Below are positions 12,525 through 25,872 of a stretch of DNA of 64,000 bases, one piece after another; positions within the stretch are counted from its first letter, which is position 1; every line of letters starts with the position of its first letter. The DNA lies in contig NC_057317.1 of assembly GCF_000687475.1 (NCBI RefSeq), positions 2,356,001 to 2,420,000 on the forward strand. The letters run 5' to 3'. The notes under the pieces were generated by a model that did not search any database, was not told where the DNA came from, and was given only the letters and a program-made list of their open reading frames with translations. A program made the translations under genes and the position numbers. Source of the DNA: Ustilaginoidea virens. Lineage: Eukaryota > Ascomycota > Sordariomycetes > Hypocreales > Clavicipitaceae.

Positions 12525-14804
12525 TTATGAGGAACTCTGTTTCAGCATGTGCGTCGGCGCATTATAACTGCTGTAGTCCACATGGACAAAGGCGCGATCT
12601 ACAATGGGAACAGATTCGAGAAAGTACGTCAATACCTCGCTCAAGTCGTGGGAATCCTTGAGCGGTGTGACGGCAGAAAGAACGATGTCGACCTCGACGA
12701 ATAGCTTATCGCCGGCATGGTAGGCGCGCAGGTTCTGGATTTGCCGAATGGCAGTGGCAAAGCGCATGGTCAGGTAGAGGAGCAGATTGCGCTCGTCGGG
12801 CTGGGCTGAGAAGCCGGTGAGGTTGCGGACGTGGTGGGCGGAAGTCTTGCTCCAGGTGAGAATGACGACGAGGGAGAGGACGAGGCCTCCTGCGGCGTCG
12901 AGCCACCAGATGCGGCCGTAGAATCCGACTGAGCGGGTGTGTATGAGCAGAAGAAGGAAGAAGGTGAAGATGATGATGAAGAAAACGAGCCAAGAGGTCG
13001 CAAGGAGTAAAAAAGGACAACGGTAGAGGGAGGGCAAGGGTCAAGGAAGATGCTCTCAGGGCTTGTCTTACCGATGGGAAACAAGATGGTGCCAATGTTG
13101 AAGATGACGTCGGTCTTTGCGTCCTCGGCCCTGGGAAAGGTATTGATTAGTTGGAGGGAAGCAAAGGGGGAAGGAAACGTGGCCACGGCATGGCAGGAAG
13201 AGGACTGTTTTTTACAGAGCTCGGACACTCGAGTTCTTGACCATGCGACACCAGACCCAGCACCCTCCCTTGGTGACGATGGTGCTGAGCATGATGACGA
13301 TTGCTGGCAAGCTGAGCTGCAGGATGTCGTGCTGCGGGCTTGCGAGGCGCTGGATAGATTCCAGGCCAACTTGCACGAAGGAAGTTATCATGATGATGGA
13401 AAAGACCAGGACTCCAACGGGTTCCAAGCTGGACAAGGAGATTCAAGCCAAGTTGCTGTTGTCAGTGGTCAAAGTCAAGAAAGGAGGGGTGGAAAAAAAA
13501 AAAAAAAAAAAAGGGGGGGTGGGACCGCCCGAGTCGCCGGGGCGTGGGAAGATGGGTATAACGCACCGACGCCGGCCGACAGGATAATGGTGCTGATCTT
13601 GCTGGCCACGCGAGATCAGCCTAGTGGTGGTCCACACAATGGCGGTGCTGAGAAAGTCCAAGACGGCGTCGACCAAGCCCGCCAGGACAGACATGGAGGG
13701 GACCGACACAATGACGGCGAGTTTGCCGACGAGAAGAATCACGTTGGCAACCATGTTGACCCAGATGGCGAGGGTGACGACGGGATCGTCGCTGTCGACG
13801 TCCGCATCCTCCAGCCAGGGCAGGCTGGGTCTCGGGCCAGAACCGCTGGGGCTGGGGGCGACGGGCGGGCTGAGCTGGGGGCGATCCTCGTCCTGGCCGC
13901 CGTCGTGGCGGTGTTGGAGCAGGGGGAGGTTTTCCGAGGACCGAAATATGTCCCGGGGGGTGCGTATCGGCGGCAACGCGACGACCTGCTTCCCGGGGTG
14001 GTGATCCGGCGACCCGCTTGCCATGCCGTTGGGGACGCCGTTGACAGTGATGGTGCCGTACGGACGGCCTGGAGGTTGCTGTTGGTGCGCCGTAGCAGGG
14101 GGGGTGGCCGGAAAGGACGATGCAGAAAACGACGTAGACGGGCTCGGCTCCTCGGCGATGGTGGCGGGGACATTGACCGGCTTGAAGGCCGAAGCCTCGA
14201 GCTCGGCGTTGTACTCGTTCAAAAGATCATGAGGAATGGACGAGTCGAGGAGGCAGTCAATGTACATGTACTGCTCGATCAGCTCGTTTGTTCGCTCATA
14301 GTACTCTCGTCTGCGCGGCATGTCAGCAGCCGGATGCCGGCGCATATTCTTAAAACGCAGAACCGCGCGTTGCTCACAACGGAGTGGGAAAGGGGGTCCG
14401 AGCAGGCCTCACATGGTCCTTTTCATAGACTTCAGCTCGTCCTCACTCTTCCAGTACCGCTCCCATCGATATCGAGGATTGCTCTTGCCAATCAGGTTCA
14501 TGCTCCTGGCCAGAGGCCCCTGCAGGATCTGGCTCAGACGGCTCCCGTCCTTGAGAAGCCGCTCGATGGCCTCGTCCTCGTCATGGCGCATCCACAAGCC
14601 GGCCTCGTCGTCGTCACTGGCCCCCCGGTGCGGGTGCGGTGGCCATGACCCCGTCAAGCTCTGCTGGGAACGGCTTCTCATCATCGAAGCAAGGGTGCCC
14701 GTCCTGGTGGCCAGTGGACGGTGGTGACTGTCCTCGACGGAAAGAATTGACGGCCGTCGGGCCGGACTAGGCCGGCGGCTTGGGGTAGCCATCGAGATGA
14801 GCAC
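12525..14804 (-). CDS. cation diffusion facilitator, Mn2+-type
   Basis: Membrane metal/proton antiporter that moves divalent cations out of the cytosol. Five exons with phase-consistent joins: 14804-14413, 14310-13567, 13428-13216, 13130-13072 and 12928-12525; 603 aa (599 from a second ATG at 14792). A long polar N-terminal region precedes the transmembrane domain. The two metal-site motifs are both Asp-x3-Asp: Asp-Ala-Val-Leu-Asp in TM2 and Asp-Ala-Lys-Thr-Asp in TM5, the second encoded by the 59-nt fourth exon. Asp-x3-Asp in both helices is typical of Mn-selective CDFs, whereas Zn members have His in these motifs. The protein ends in a cytosolic domain containing Val-Asp-Ile-Val-Leu and Val-His-Val-Asp-Tyr. 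Intron 2 carries a poly(T)/poly(C) tract on the coding strand. Metal specificity is inferred. Confidence 0.9.
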
Positions 14805-16321
14805 TTGCTGTTCTGAGGAATGTGGTGCCGGCAGCGAGGCGAGAGCGTCAAGTCAAGACAATGAATGGACAAATGAAGATGTCAAGAGCCCGGGGAATAC
14901 TTCAAAGAATCATCATGACGGCAGAAGACAAGGGCTCGAGAAGGGATGCAAGTACGTATGCCTGCCATGACGGGGCGACGAGAAGACGTTCGAACTTCGC
15001 AAGAGGGCGAGATCGAGTCATGCCAAAACCAACCAGCAAGCCGAGGCCTCATTGGCTGCAGGGGGCGGACCCATGTCGGCAAGGTCCGTTCGGCTGGAAC
15101 CCCAGACAAAGGCAGGGGAGAGATGCAAACGACTTGGCATCGGGGATTTTACGATTAGTCATCACCGCCGCATTGGGCGATGCTGGTATTTTTTTTTTTT
15201 TCCTTTTTTTTTCTTTTTTTCCCCCCTTTTTTTGCTCGTTTCAATTCATGGTCGGCGCCTGTTCACGGATACCATGTACATGTACCGGTTGGATCTCAGC
15301 GCCATGGCCATGGTCCTCCATCGCCGTAAGGCTGCAGTACCGACAGGGTTATCGAGCCAACCAACAGCCTGCAGTCGTGGTAAAAAGGTGCCTAGGTAGT
15401 TGCTTCCCCCTCATATACATGCATACATACATACTCCGTACATACAGGCAGGTAGGTGGTTGGTTATGTGTCGTTTGGGCCGTTGGCTCAATCAGTTCTC
15501 TTATCGATAACGGGCTTGCATCTGCGACCTTGCGGCCCACCTCGAAAAGGAGGAGAGGCAGGTAGTGGGAACTTTGTGCCTGCACTTCTTCATGTTGCAC
15601 CAAAAGTGTGACGCCACACAATATGCGACTTTATTGGGTATTATATATACTGCGAAACTTCAGGCATAAAAAGCTCCACGCCATGACCGCAGTAGCCACG
15701 TTCTTGTCACGCAGTTCTGGTGGGAGCTAAACCCAAACGAAGCAGGAACTTTGGCGAGGACATTGCCCGACGTCGACCGTCCAAATTGCAAGCCATCCCG
15801 TCGTCAAATCTGTGGCACCAACACTCGGTTCAAGATGGAGGGACGACGTATGGCGCCATTGCGCGGCAGAGACGCGGCAGGCATGTAAAGATTGTACATG
15901 CAGTTATCTCTCCCTTCGTTTTGGGTTTAGCCCTATGATGGTGATTATTATATGGAAAGTGGCTGGGCTGGTCGCTAACCGACGTTCAGCCGGAGTCTCA
16001 GTAGGAAGATTGTGTGTGATTTTAAATTCCAAAAAAAGAAAAAAAAAAAAAAAAAGGGTCCCGTTTGGGAGGAGAAGCTTGGTGCTTTCCCTTCACCACG
16101 ACAAGAGCGTATTTACCGACTCGCAAAATGGCCATGTCCTCGTACATGCCATATCTTGACCATGCTGACAATACGACCTGTGCCGAGGCTTGCGGAAAGG
16201 CAAGGACAAGGCTCTGGATGGATGGAATGGAACGAGGCAAGTCTCTGGCAACCAGTGGTTCATCTCCACGCGTGTTTATCCAGTCCACTGGCGCGCAAAG
16301 CCTACCAAATCCCCTCCCGAG

Positions 16322-16445
16322 TCAACAACATAACAGTCAACATAATAGTCAACATAACAGTCAACAACATGATAGTCAACAACATGACAGTCAACAACAT
16401 GACAGTCAACAACATGACAGTCAACAACATGACAGTCAACAACAT
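16322..16445. repeat. 15-bp minisatellite (AACAACATGACAGTC)n
   Basis: About eight copies. Early units are variants (CATAACAGTC, CATAATAGTC) and later ones are near identical. No gene is attached to it; the reading frames through it are periodic only because the unit is a multiple of three. Confidence 0.9.
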
Positions 16446-17447
16446 GCCGTGACAACGGGATGCTCGCGTTCTGCCACCCAACCCCTCCCTCCTGCCAAGT
16501 TGCGTGCGGCATATCATGAGCGCACCCTGGACCGGAGACGTTGTTTGGTTGGTGCTTTTTTCGGAAACGTTTTGTTCCAACTACTGGCTCACAACGACGC
16601 CAACGATGGAAACGTAGCACGTGCTTCCAGCGCCCCGTAGCATTCGGGAGCTTGCTGTGGACTCTGTGGATTCGGTGGATTCGGTGGATTCCCCTCCTTT
16701 TGCCTCGACGGAAAGCGGAGAGAAAGAGAACAAGGGAGAAAAACCAGGCAAGGATGGCCGCATCATCACATCACGGTCATCACCGCTCAAGGGCTTGCTT
16801 CTCTGCAACGCCCAAGCGTTCGAGTCCCACAACCTGCAGACGAAGCAAACGTAATCGCCAACAATCACCATAAGCATCATGTCTGGAGCTAGTCCAAGGT
16901 GTCCTTCATCCTTCATCTTGCTTACGATGACGGATCCATTAACAAAGCCAAGCGTCCTCGGCATCCAATGCATTTTGGCTGCGCAAAGGCCGGGTTGGGA
17001 TCGTGGTCCGAGAAACCATCGGCCAAGTCTGCCGGCAGTCCCTACCATGAGCGAATCAAACTTTTGTTTCCGTCCGCGCGCGCACGGGGTGGGTGCAGAC
17101 TGGTCGGCTTTCCCTGGAATGCACCGACCGAATCGACACTGTAATCCGCTGCTGGACTGTGGATGCCGATCGGACAGGAAGTATGTATGAAAGGGGTCCA
17201 GGTCCAACCTTGGGCGATCAGTGCGACTTGTTGACATGCAAGCCTGTCGGTGTCGGAGTCGCTTTCCATTGATTGTACTCCGTGCTCCGCCAACCCAAGT
17301 TCTACGCGTCAACACCTTGTAACCAGCCATTCTTCGCTCGGGACCGACTCCGGAGTAAGCACGGAGTACGGATACAGAGTAAGGGGTTCACGTATTTTTA
17401 GCCGTGCGTGAATTTTAAAAGAACTCGCCGTGGTTTGGTATTTAATC

Positions 17448-17463
17448 TACGGAGTACTCCGTA
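17448..17463. repeat. perfect 16-bp palindrome TACGGAGTACTCCGTA
   Basis: Perfect inverted repeat, the best example in the window of a TACGGAGTA motif that recurs in intergenic DNA (for example near 2268, 15432, 17360, 19124, 29755, 38525, 38555, 58283 and 59531). Confidence 0.8.
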
Positions 17464-17639
17464 CTGCACTGGGCAATTTATCGGGTGTGGACCTGGGGAT
17501 AGCGTTCGCAAAGGGGGCAACCTTGCCCACAAGGCAAATTATGCATAGTATTGACAACAAACCAGCACCCCGGATAATCTGCAGGACGGCAACTCGGTGC
17601 GGAATCCTGGCTGCTTCATTCGTAAGAATCATCACATGA

Positions 17640-17795
17640 GGTCAGCTACCTAGGTACCTAATACGCTCCGCACTCCGTGGTTCCTGCCATTAGAGTCATT
17701 AGAGTAGAGGGAGTAGAGGTACCTAGGTACCTAAGGTAGGTAGGTAGGTACCTACGGTCTTCGCTCTACTAAGGTAGGTAGACCTACCCACCTAC
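17640..17795. repeat. cluster of ACCTAGGTACCT-type palindromic motifs
   Basis: Dense run of TACCTAGGTA, AGGTACCT and GGTAGGTA words in both orientations. Similar clusters occur at about 3949-3990, 18849-18956, 19183-19265, 29937-29966, 30128-30182, 38573-38592 and 59329-59435. Confidence 0.75.
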
Positions 17796-18772
17796 AGTGA
17801 GCGAATGCTCCTTCCTGCTAGCCACATGGCCCCTGCAAACAGTCACGGTTACGCAATTGCACGCTCATCCGGCTTGGCCAGTCCTGGGAACAGAATCTAA
17901 ACTCGAAAGATACTCCCAGTCATCTTCAAACCCTTTCATCACGTCACTGCGGGTTGGCCATCCATCGATTCATTTACCCTCGAGGCTCGTTCACGTCCCC
18001 CCCTGCCCCCGGAATATATCCCCACTTGTCGTCGCCCCCTAATTATCATCGTATCTGCGCCGTCAAGTAGCGTGGCTCAGCCGACCAGACGCTATTCAGT
18101 TTCGGTACTCTGGATTTGGCAAAGGAACAAATCACTTTTCGAGGGCTAAAAAAAAAAACAGCAATGGTGCGCGTCGTAGGGCTGACATTCTCAACGCCAA
18201 CGTAAAGCGGACCTGGTGGTTCCTGAAGCTAATTGACGCGAAAGCATGTGAGGGAAGGCAGGCCAGGCAGTGGGCAACGTGGTTCAATCACATTGCACGA
18301 CAACTATTACTGAGCGCTCATAGCGAAAAGCCATTCTATTCTCTCTTGTTTTTTGCTTCTTTCTTCCTGGTCCAGCCACACAAGGCAAGGCCAAAACTAC
18401 AGATACTAACGCAGGCATTCGCCCCCAAATCTCGATAGCGCAGGAAACGGGGGTGGCAGTGACATGTGGAATTTTTTTTATCTTCGGGCTTGTTCTGGCG
18501 CGGGCTTTATCAGATACTCCGCAGTGTCGCACCACCCTTTTTTGAAATTTGTTTGGGCATGGGCATGGGTGGGCATGGAATCCAATGCAATACTACCCTG
18601 GGCTCTTCAGCACCGTGCATGAACGCGACATGACCCCCAGCCTCGATAAACGCCGGACTTCTCCGGGCGGCTCCTGGTCGCACTCGTCATTGCTTGCCAA
18701 CAACCTTAGTTATCCGCAAATCTCCTCCTTTGTAACCTACCTCCATTACTCCGGTAGTCTGCATCATTGACG

Positions 18773-18803
<31 letters not shown>

Positions 18804-20664
18804 TGGCCCCCCCTTCGCTTCAGCCGAAATTCCGACACGGCAGAGAGGAGGTAGGCAGGTACCTGAGGTACCTCCCAGGCCGGCCAACGATTCTGCTCCA
18901 GCAATTTACTGTGTTCTGCCTACCTCAGGTACCTTCCCTAGGTACCTCCGGTTACCTGATCTAGGCACACCACACCAGGCTTCTTAGTAAGCCAGCTGGA
19001 CCCCTGCCGAGAACCTGAGACAACGCAACGACAACGGAATAATAGCTGACTTGACGAGGTTTTGGGCTTTTTGAATTTTATCGCACTCGTCTTCTTTCCA
19101 AGCCGTGTGGCGATCTGCTACGACCCGTACGGAGTAAGTACACCGTCTCCGGAATCAGGTACATGTGGGCTTGAGCAGAAACAGGTAGGTGCCTTAGGTA
19201 CCTAACCTAACCTTACAATGGGTCTGGCTGAGGTACAAAGGCACCTAGGTACCTACCTTACCTCCTCATGTTAGCCTAGCGCTGCTGTCTGGTGGCAAAG
19301 TGGGCGGAACGGGCGACGGTCTGGCGGGCGGCGACAGCGTCGCCAAGGAGGAGCCGCCGCAAACAGAAAAGATGGTCCCGACTCCCGCATCCTGTGAACT
19401 TGCAGCTCGGCGAAAGCACTAGCCATTATTCTCCACGTCGTTTTCGTAGCAGCCGTTTTGATCGTCCGCCCACTGGTGCACGGCACGGCGTATGCGAAAA
19501 GAGTAGGCGCCAGCGTGTTTTCCCCCCTTATTTCTTCTTTTTTTTTCTCCCCCACACCCACAATCAGGAGCCAGGCTGGGCGCACCGAAAACGGCATCCG
19601 ACCGGCAAAGAGTTACAGTGCTCGCAACCCCCTGTGCTGGTCCTTGGCTTCTCCGACCAGACCCCGTTCAATCGTTGCCCGGTGCCCGGGGCCAGACGCC
19701 AGACGCCAGACGCCAGGTGCCAGGTGCCAAACGCCAGGCAGGCCCACGTCTGGTCTAAAAAACGTTTGCCGCCCACCCAGGTGTCCACCACCCGTTTGGC
19801 CAGGACCAGGTCTCCCCAACTGACTGACACACCTTTGTGTTTGTGCTGGCCGGGGCTTGGCTGTTTGTCCCGACTCCTGCTTGTTCTGCTGCACTCTCCT
19901 CACTCCTCCCCTTCGTCACATTCCTCTTCCTCTGCCGCGTTCGCCCCAAGCACCTCACTTTCGTTTTGCTTTCCAGTCCGAGTCGAGCCATTTTGCAGTT
20001 GGCCTTTTCTTCACCATCCGCCCTTGTCTGTGTATTGTTATATCATCTTTTCTTCGCATTTTCCTTCCGTCATTCTTCGATAGCCCAGTTGGAAATTTAT
20101 GTGAGTCTTGACGCCCCCGTCGGAAACCTCTCAGTCCTCCTGCCCTAGGCCCGACAACTCACTGCCGCGTCGTCCTCAACCGCCTTGGAAGCCTTTTCGG
20201 TTTCATTGCGGCAACTCTCCACGCCAGCAAACAGAAAGAGTCCGAGGACGAGCTGCTCTCTCTCCCTCTCTGACCGTTTCGCTGACCTAGGGGCCTGGAC
20301 GGCACGGGGCAAGTCTCCTTTACCCGGCTCCACGTCTCATGTCACTGCCTTCATCATTGCTGACTTCCCGGCCTTTTCCGTTGTTCATACAGACGCATCT
20401 TGTAATATCTTTTTTTTCACGTCTATACAAAAGATTTGAGTGACGGAGGATCCGACTTGGTCTTGTGTTGCGCGACCGTGGCACCTCTCGTATTGCATAC
20501 CCCTCGGGCCCCCATTTGGAGAACCACCCGAATCCGTCCTCTTTTTTCGTCATACTTCAACTCGGAAGCCGACCGCAGGACTCTCTTCTTCGATCTTCGG
20601 TTTTTTTTCTTTGGGGGGATCAAGATAAACACAAACACTTGAATCCACCCCGCCGGCATTCTAC

Positions 20665-23643
20665 ATGCCTAGATTCTCAGTTGCCTTCACCAGGCGCAAG
20701 TCCGCCGATGTACTCGCGAATGCACAGACGACGTCCCCCGAAACTCCATCGTTCCGTGTAATCGAGCGATCAGAGATTGAAAACGCTCGTTCATTCGATG
20801 GAGGCAACAGGCAAGCAAGGAATTCCAAGTCGTTTCCTCCAAGAGCAAATTTGCTTGAATTAGTTGCAGAAGACAACATGTTTGCTGATCTCAAGACGAA
20901 CCGGTAAGCCTAACCTTGAATCGGGTTGCAAAGAAATGACTTTAGGGGGGGGGGGGGGGGGCTCGAGACAGAATTGAAGTGGACTTTCTGCTGGTTGGTC
21001 GGGGGATTGGCATCGACCTGCCCTAGGTTTTTGGGACTAGCACCATCCCGGTCTGCACTGTGCGACTGTATGATTGTCGAGTTGACTAATATTATGTGCA
21101 GCGGCAGCAACATCTCCAACACCACAAAAGGAACATCGACCGATAACTCTTCCCGGCACAGTAACGCCTCAACCGCTCCATCGTCCGCTGATATGAGCGG
21201 CCCGTATGGACATGAGGATGGTCGCCCGCCGCTTAAATCGGCACATCAAGAGCTCCCAAGCCGTGGAAGCGTCAAGTCCATGGGCTCGGGATTTTTAGAT
21301 CGAGCTACCCGCACTTTCTCGTTTGGAGGGCAAAAGAAGCATACCATCCCCCCTCCGAAAGAGGATGACATGCCTGAAGTGCCTCCGCTAAATGTTAGCA
21401 GAGGAGAGAATCTCGGCGTTGGGACGTCTAGAGGCATGGCAGCCTCCGCGGCGAGCCCGGCTGCTCCTGCTAGTCCCGATGATGGTGCGCTAGACTTGGG
21501 TGGTGATTTTGGCTCAATGTTCAAGACCTTTGACAAGAGGGCGAGCACTGCAACTCTCACCATGACCACGAACCAGGACTCTACTGCGCCGAGGTCCTTG
21601 ACTGGGCACCGGCATGGACCACCACCATCCGCCAGCCCTGATATCGTCACGCCCACCGAGCCTCTGCTGAGCCAATCACAAAGTCCGATTTGCCATGGCG
21701 ATCAAACGTCAATGTCGCCAAAATCACTGCCGAAGCAGGCACCGCCTCCCGTTCCTCGGCACGAACATCTGAACTCCTTCAAATACTCGAGCCGCCCTAA
21801 TGATATTGTCGAGGACGAAGACGCCAAGTTTTTACAGGAATCGTTTACAGCCATGAACTTTTTATCTGAAGCATCGGACAGTTCGCAAGCCCCTCGTCAC
21901 CGTCGTGTCGATGATCACCCGGCCACATCCAGAACGGTAGCATCTGGCTTTCAGAAAGACGAGAATCTCTTTGAGGGCAATCCGGCTACGATCAATCGAG
22001 GTTCGAACCGTCATAACCCCCGACAGCCATATCCTCCGCAAAATAAGGTCATGACCCCGGCGCAATTTGAAAAGTATCGTCAGGACAAGGAGAACGTGGG
22101 GTTTTCCCAGCAAGTCGACGACAACTCCAAGCCGGCGGTGGAACTCGAGGACGACGACGACATCAACTATGACGATGATGACGACGATCAAGAAAAGTCG
22201 AAGCAGCAGGCAAGGCAGAGGCGTAAGCAGGAAGCTCACATGGCGGTCTACAGGCAGCAGATGATGAAAGTTACGGGCGAAACAAACACGAGCCCTATTC
22301 CACTTAGACAACCAGGCCGGCCGTCTCTTGTGTCGTCATCAACCGTCCCGGTCTTGGGTCATTTGAAGACCCCTTCTCCAGACCCTGCCAATGTCACTGC
22401 TGCCTCATCTGAAGAAGATGACGAGGATGTTCCCTTGGCAATTCTCCAGGCACATGGATTCCCCCGCAAAAATCGGCCTCCCACTCGTCTCGCCATATCT
22501 GGTTCAAACCCTAATTTGCGTGTCTCGATCACAGGGCCATCATCGCCTGGCAAGCCTTCCTCCGTCATGGGTGACCCGGCGCCTACCAGCGGTCCACGAC
22601 AGTCCTCTCTCCCAGCATTTGCTCGCCATCTGCCACAGGATCCCTTTGTTGGAGCCAGCATAGTTCGCCCCTCCATCAGAGAGTCGCTCACATTTGGAGA
22701 TGCAAGACAGCCTTCCCCTCAGCCTTCCCCTCAGCCACCGCAAGGACCACTGCCACCCGGCGGTCTAGTAGGAGTAATAGCGAGCGAGGAGCGGTCGAGA
22801 GCCATGCGGCGAGGCAGTCCCAGCACTGACCCCACCAAGCTTATTGCCGCCGCCGGATCCGCCAACGGCCCTTTCGGCCATGATCCTTTCGCTGCTGCAC
22901 CTCCTAACATGATGTATAGTGGTGGAGGGTTGCATCTTACGAATCAAGCGCATCACATGAACCCAACGCCTCCTCAGATGTCTCCCTCGCTGACGCCGGG
23001 TCATCAGGCGCAACTGCAAATGAGCCAGCAAATGAACCAGTTCATGCAAATGCAGATGCAGTTCATGCAAATGATGGCGACGAATCAAACCGGCGGAGGG
23101 CCTCAAATGCAGCATCAGTCCCCAGTGCAACCACATTACCGGGGCAGCATGGTAGGTACTCACTCCATGGGAGACTTGTCTCGTCATTCTATGGTTCTGG
23201 ACAATATGCTGGAAGCCCGCCCAACAGACACGCACACGCGAACCATGAGCATGGTACAGCCAAGCTCTGCGTCTTTCATGGCACCCTTCCGTCAAGGGCC
23301 CCCTTCCATTCGTGGTCCCGGCAACTTACAAGCCCCCTCGATCGCGCCATCCGAAAGAAGCAACGTAGGTCTCCCGGGCCGATACCGACCCGTGTCTCAA
23401 GCGCCAGTCCTGTCGTCACCTCTGCTCGGCCAAGACACTCGATCCAATACGATTTCCGGAGGCCTGTCTACTTGGAGCGATGACAGGAGCAAATCGACTA
23501 TAAAGCTCATGAGCAAACCGGGAGACGGTTCCGATGATGACGAGGAAAAGGGCTGGGAAACCATGAAAACCAAGAGGGAGAAGAAACAATCATTGTGGAG
23601 GAGTAAGAAGACCCTCGCCGACGAGGTCAACATTGCTTTTTGA
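20665..23643 (+). CDS. low-complexity protein of unknown function
   Basis: Two exons, 20665-20903 and 21102-23643, with a 198-nt intron containing a long G run; 926 aa. I do not recognise a catalytic domain. The N-terminus is basic and conserved-looking (Met-Pro-Arg-Phe-Ser-Val-Ala-Phe then Arg-Arg-Lys-Ser). After it come a Ser/Thr/Asn-rich stretch, a Phe-Leu-Asp-Arg-Ala-Thr-Arg-Thr-Phe-Ser-Phe-Gly-Gly segment, Pro/Ser-rich disorder, an acidic Asp/Glu cluster before a Lys/Arg/Gln-rich probable helix, and a Met/Gln-rich tract (about residues 740-780). The C-terminus is acidic then basic with a Ser-Leu-Trp-Arg-Ser-Lys-Lys motif. I believe similar proteins are widespread in filamentous ascomycetes as hypotheticals. 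Both splice borders are canonical and keep the frame. The 5' flank is unusually pyrimidine-rich. Confidence 0.8.
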
Positions 23644-24413
23644 AATATCAAAGCCTCAATTTGCATGAGAGCCTACTAGCAACGGCAAGGAGGCCCTTAA
23701 AACAGCAGCATTTCTGATTGACATTTTCTGTCGGCAAGGCAAATGATCCAGCTATTCGCCGAATTTTTTCCTCGGCTGTCGAGATTGATTGCCCAGTTTT
23801 TGTTTGGATGAGAGCCTGTTCCTCCTCTTTTGGATATTGATCAATTTTTTTTTTCCCCCTCTCGCTCTTTTATTTCAACTTTGACATCGCATCGAACCCA
23901 CAAAGACAAGAAGCTGAGAGATGTAGATATGTTCTTGTTCCTCCCCTCGCCGTTACTAACGTGCCCGCTTGCGTTGTGTCAATGGGCATATTGCTGTGAT
24001 GCAGTAGGTTTCAATGGGCCCCATTACTTGGTGGCGGTTTCGCGTCGCATCACACATGATAGACATGGGCATTATATGTTAATTCAGTTAATTTGATTTG
24101 GCGCCTCGTTTTCGGATTTCCATGGTCAAGGATAACAGAGTCTGAAGAGATAATGTATAACTGGACCATCTTCGTGCTGGATGATTTGAGAGCAAGAAGA
24201 AAAGCTTGGGTAGTATACTTCATCCCTCGAGCGGTTTTTTTTCTATATCTTAATCTAATATAGCATCAGTTGTCAATGTGCTGAATGATGGATTCGCTCA
24301 CGTGGTGGATGAGAGCTGAAGAAGAAGAAGAAGAAGAAGAAAACCCTTCATCCTCAGATCATTTTGAGCATTTGTAGACTGGTAGTTGCCAATAGGATGT
24401 GATTGTCTTGTAT
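23644..24413. other. convergent 3' flanks
   Basis: About 770 bp between convergent stop codons. T-rich, with a GAAGAA repeat at about 24317-24341. No gene recognised; presumably 3' UTRs. Confidence 0.5.
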
Positions 24414-25139
<726 letters not shown>

Positions 25140-25872
25140 GACGAGCGACAGGATGAGATGCTTTCTGCTGAAGAATCGTAGCGGCAATCAACCTTTCCGT
25201 TTGGGTGTCGGGGTATCAACACGAACAAGAAGAGCAGAGCATCCGGGCCATTGGTCGCATTGGCAGTGTGGCACCGGGTCAGAGCGTGGGTTTACCGGAT
25301 CGGCCTGGATTCTGATGCTGACCCGTGCCATGCCCCCACCCTTTTTAATCTCCGACCCGTCAAGGGGTCTACATGTCCGCCTCGAAACTGCATGCGCCCT
25401 GACGATTCGGCTTTGAGTGAGTGTGATGGCCTCGAGAACGCTAAATGCTCGGATTGAGGACTCAACGAGGAGGGGAAGGGGGCAATGTCATACTCGAGGC
25501 AGCAACATTGGCGGTATCTGGGTGGCCAGCCGCTTCCTTCCTCCGCAGGTATTCTCGCCAGCACTTGGTTTCGCTGGAGGAAGGGGCGAACGTCGATCAG
25601 GGTTACCCCCTCTGGTTACTGCATCTTCGAGAAGCATTGACTCTGTAGGAAGGAAGGTACCGGTAGCAACTGCCTACCCCTTCGACGAAGTGGCAAGGCA
25701 TGTTTCTGGCAGGGCGATGGATGCATTTACACCTTTTGTTCAATAATCTCTTATTATTTTCCTGATAAACTATTTCAGATAAAAAGTTCTAATACATTCC
25801 TCGTCGTTTCCATGAGCAACAATTCGCAGCATTAATCTAGACATTGATATACCCCTGATAAATCCGGGTGCC
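25140..25872. promoter_or_regulatory. shared upstream region of RIB4 and the MutL gene
   Basis: About 730 bp between divergent starts. No gene and no recognisable specific binding site were seen. Confidence 0.4.

Larger units (their letters stand above)
14805..20664. other. 5.9-kb intergenic region rich in short repeats
   Basis: No gene recognised. The longest frames (for example about 16581-17330 minus and 19292-20083 plus) are compositionally biased and resemble no family I know. The region holds poly(T) near 15188-15230, a 15-bp minisatellite at 16322-16445, a 9-bp GGATTCGGT repeat near 16668-16695, clusters of ACCTAGGTACCT and TACGGAGTA palindromes (17340-17790, 18850-18960, 19180-19265), poly(A) at about 18773-18800, and GCCAG-rich direct repeats at 19690-19740. 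From about 19,850 it becomes pyrimidine-rich and is probably the promoter and leader of the next gene. Confidence 0.55.

Noticed and set aside
13050..14648. 532-codon plus-strand frame opposite the CDF gene
   Set aside because: It crosses the CDF introns and exons antisense. The five-exon minus-strand model gives a complete conserved transporter.
16322..16445. CRISPR-like array
   Set aside because: Units are contiguous tandem copies without unique spacers; a fungal minisatellite.
16805..16835. GTTCGAGTCCC-like tRNA T-arm
   Set aside because: The stem bases do not pair and no acceptor, D or anticodon arm can be drawn around it.
16581..17330. 249-codon minus-strand frame in the 14.8-20.7 kb gap
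   Set aside because: No family resemblance; it runs through a 9-bp tandem repeat giving a Ser-Thr-Glu periodicity. Kept as non-coding unless transcripts show otherwise.
19292..20083. 263-codon plus-strand frame
   Set aside because: Ser/Pro/Phe-rich translation of pyrimidine-rich promoter DNA, with no domain.
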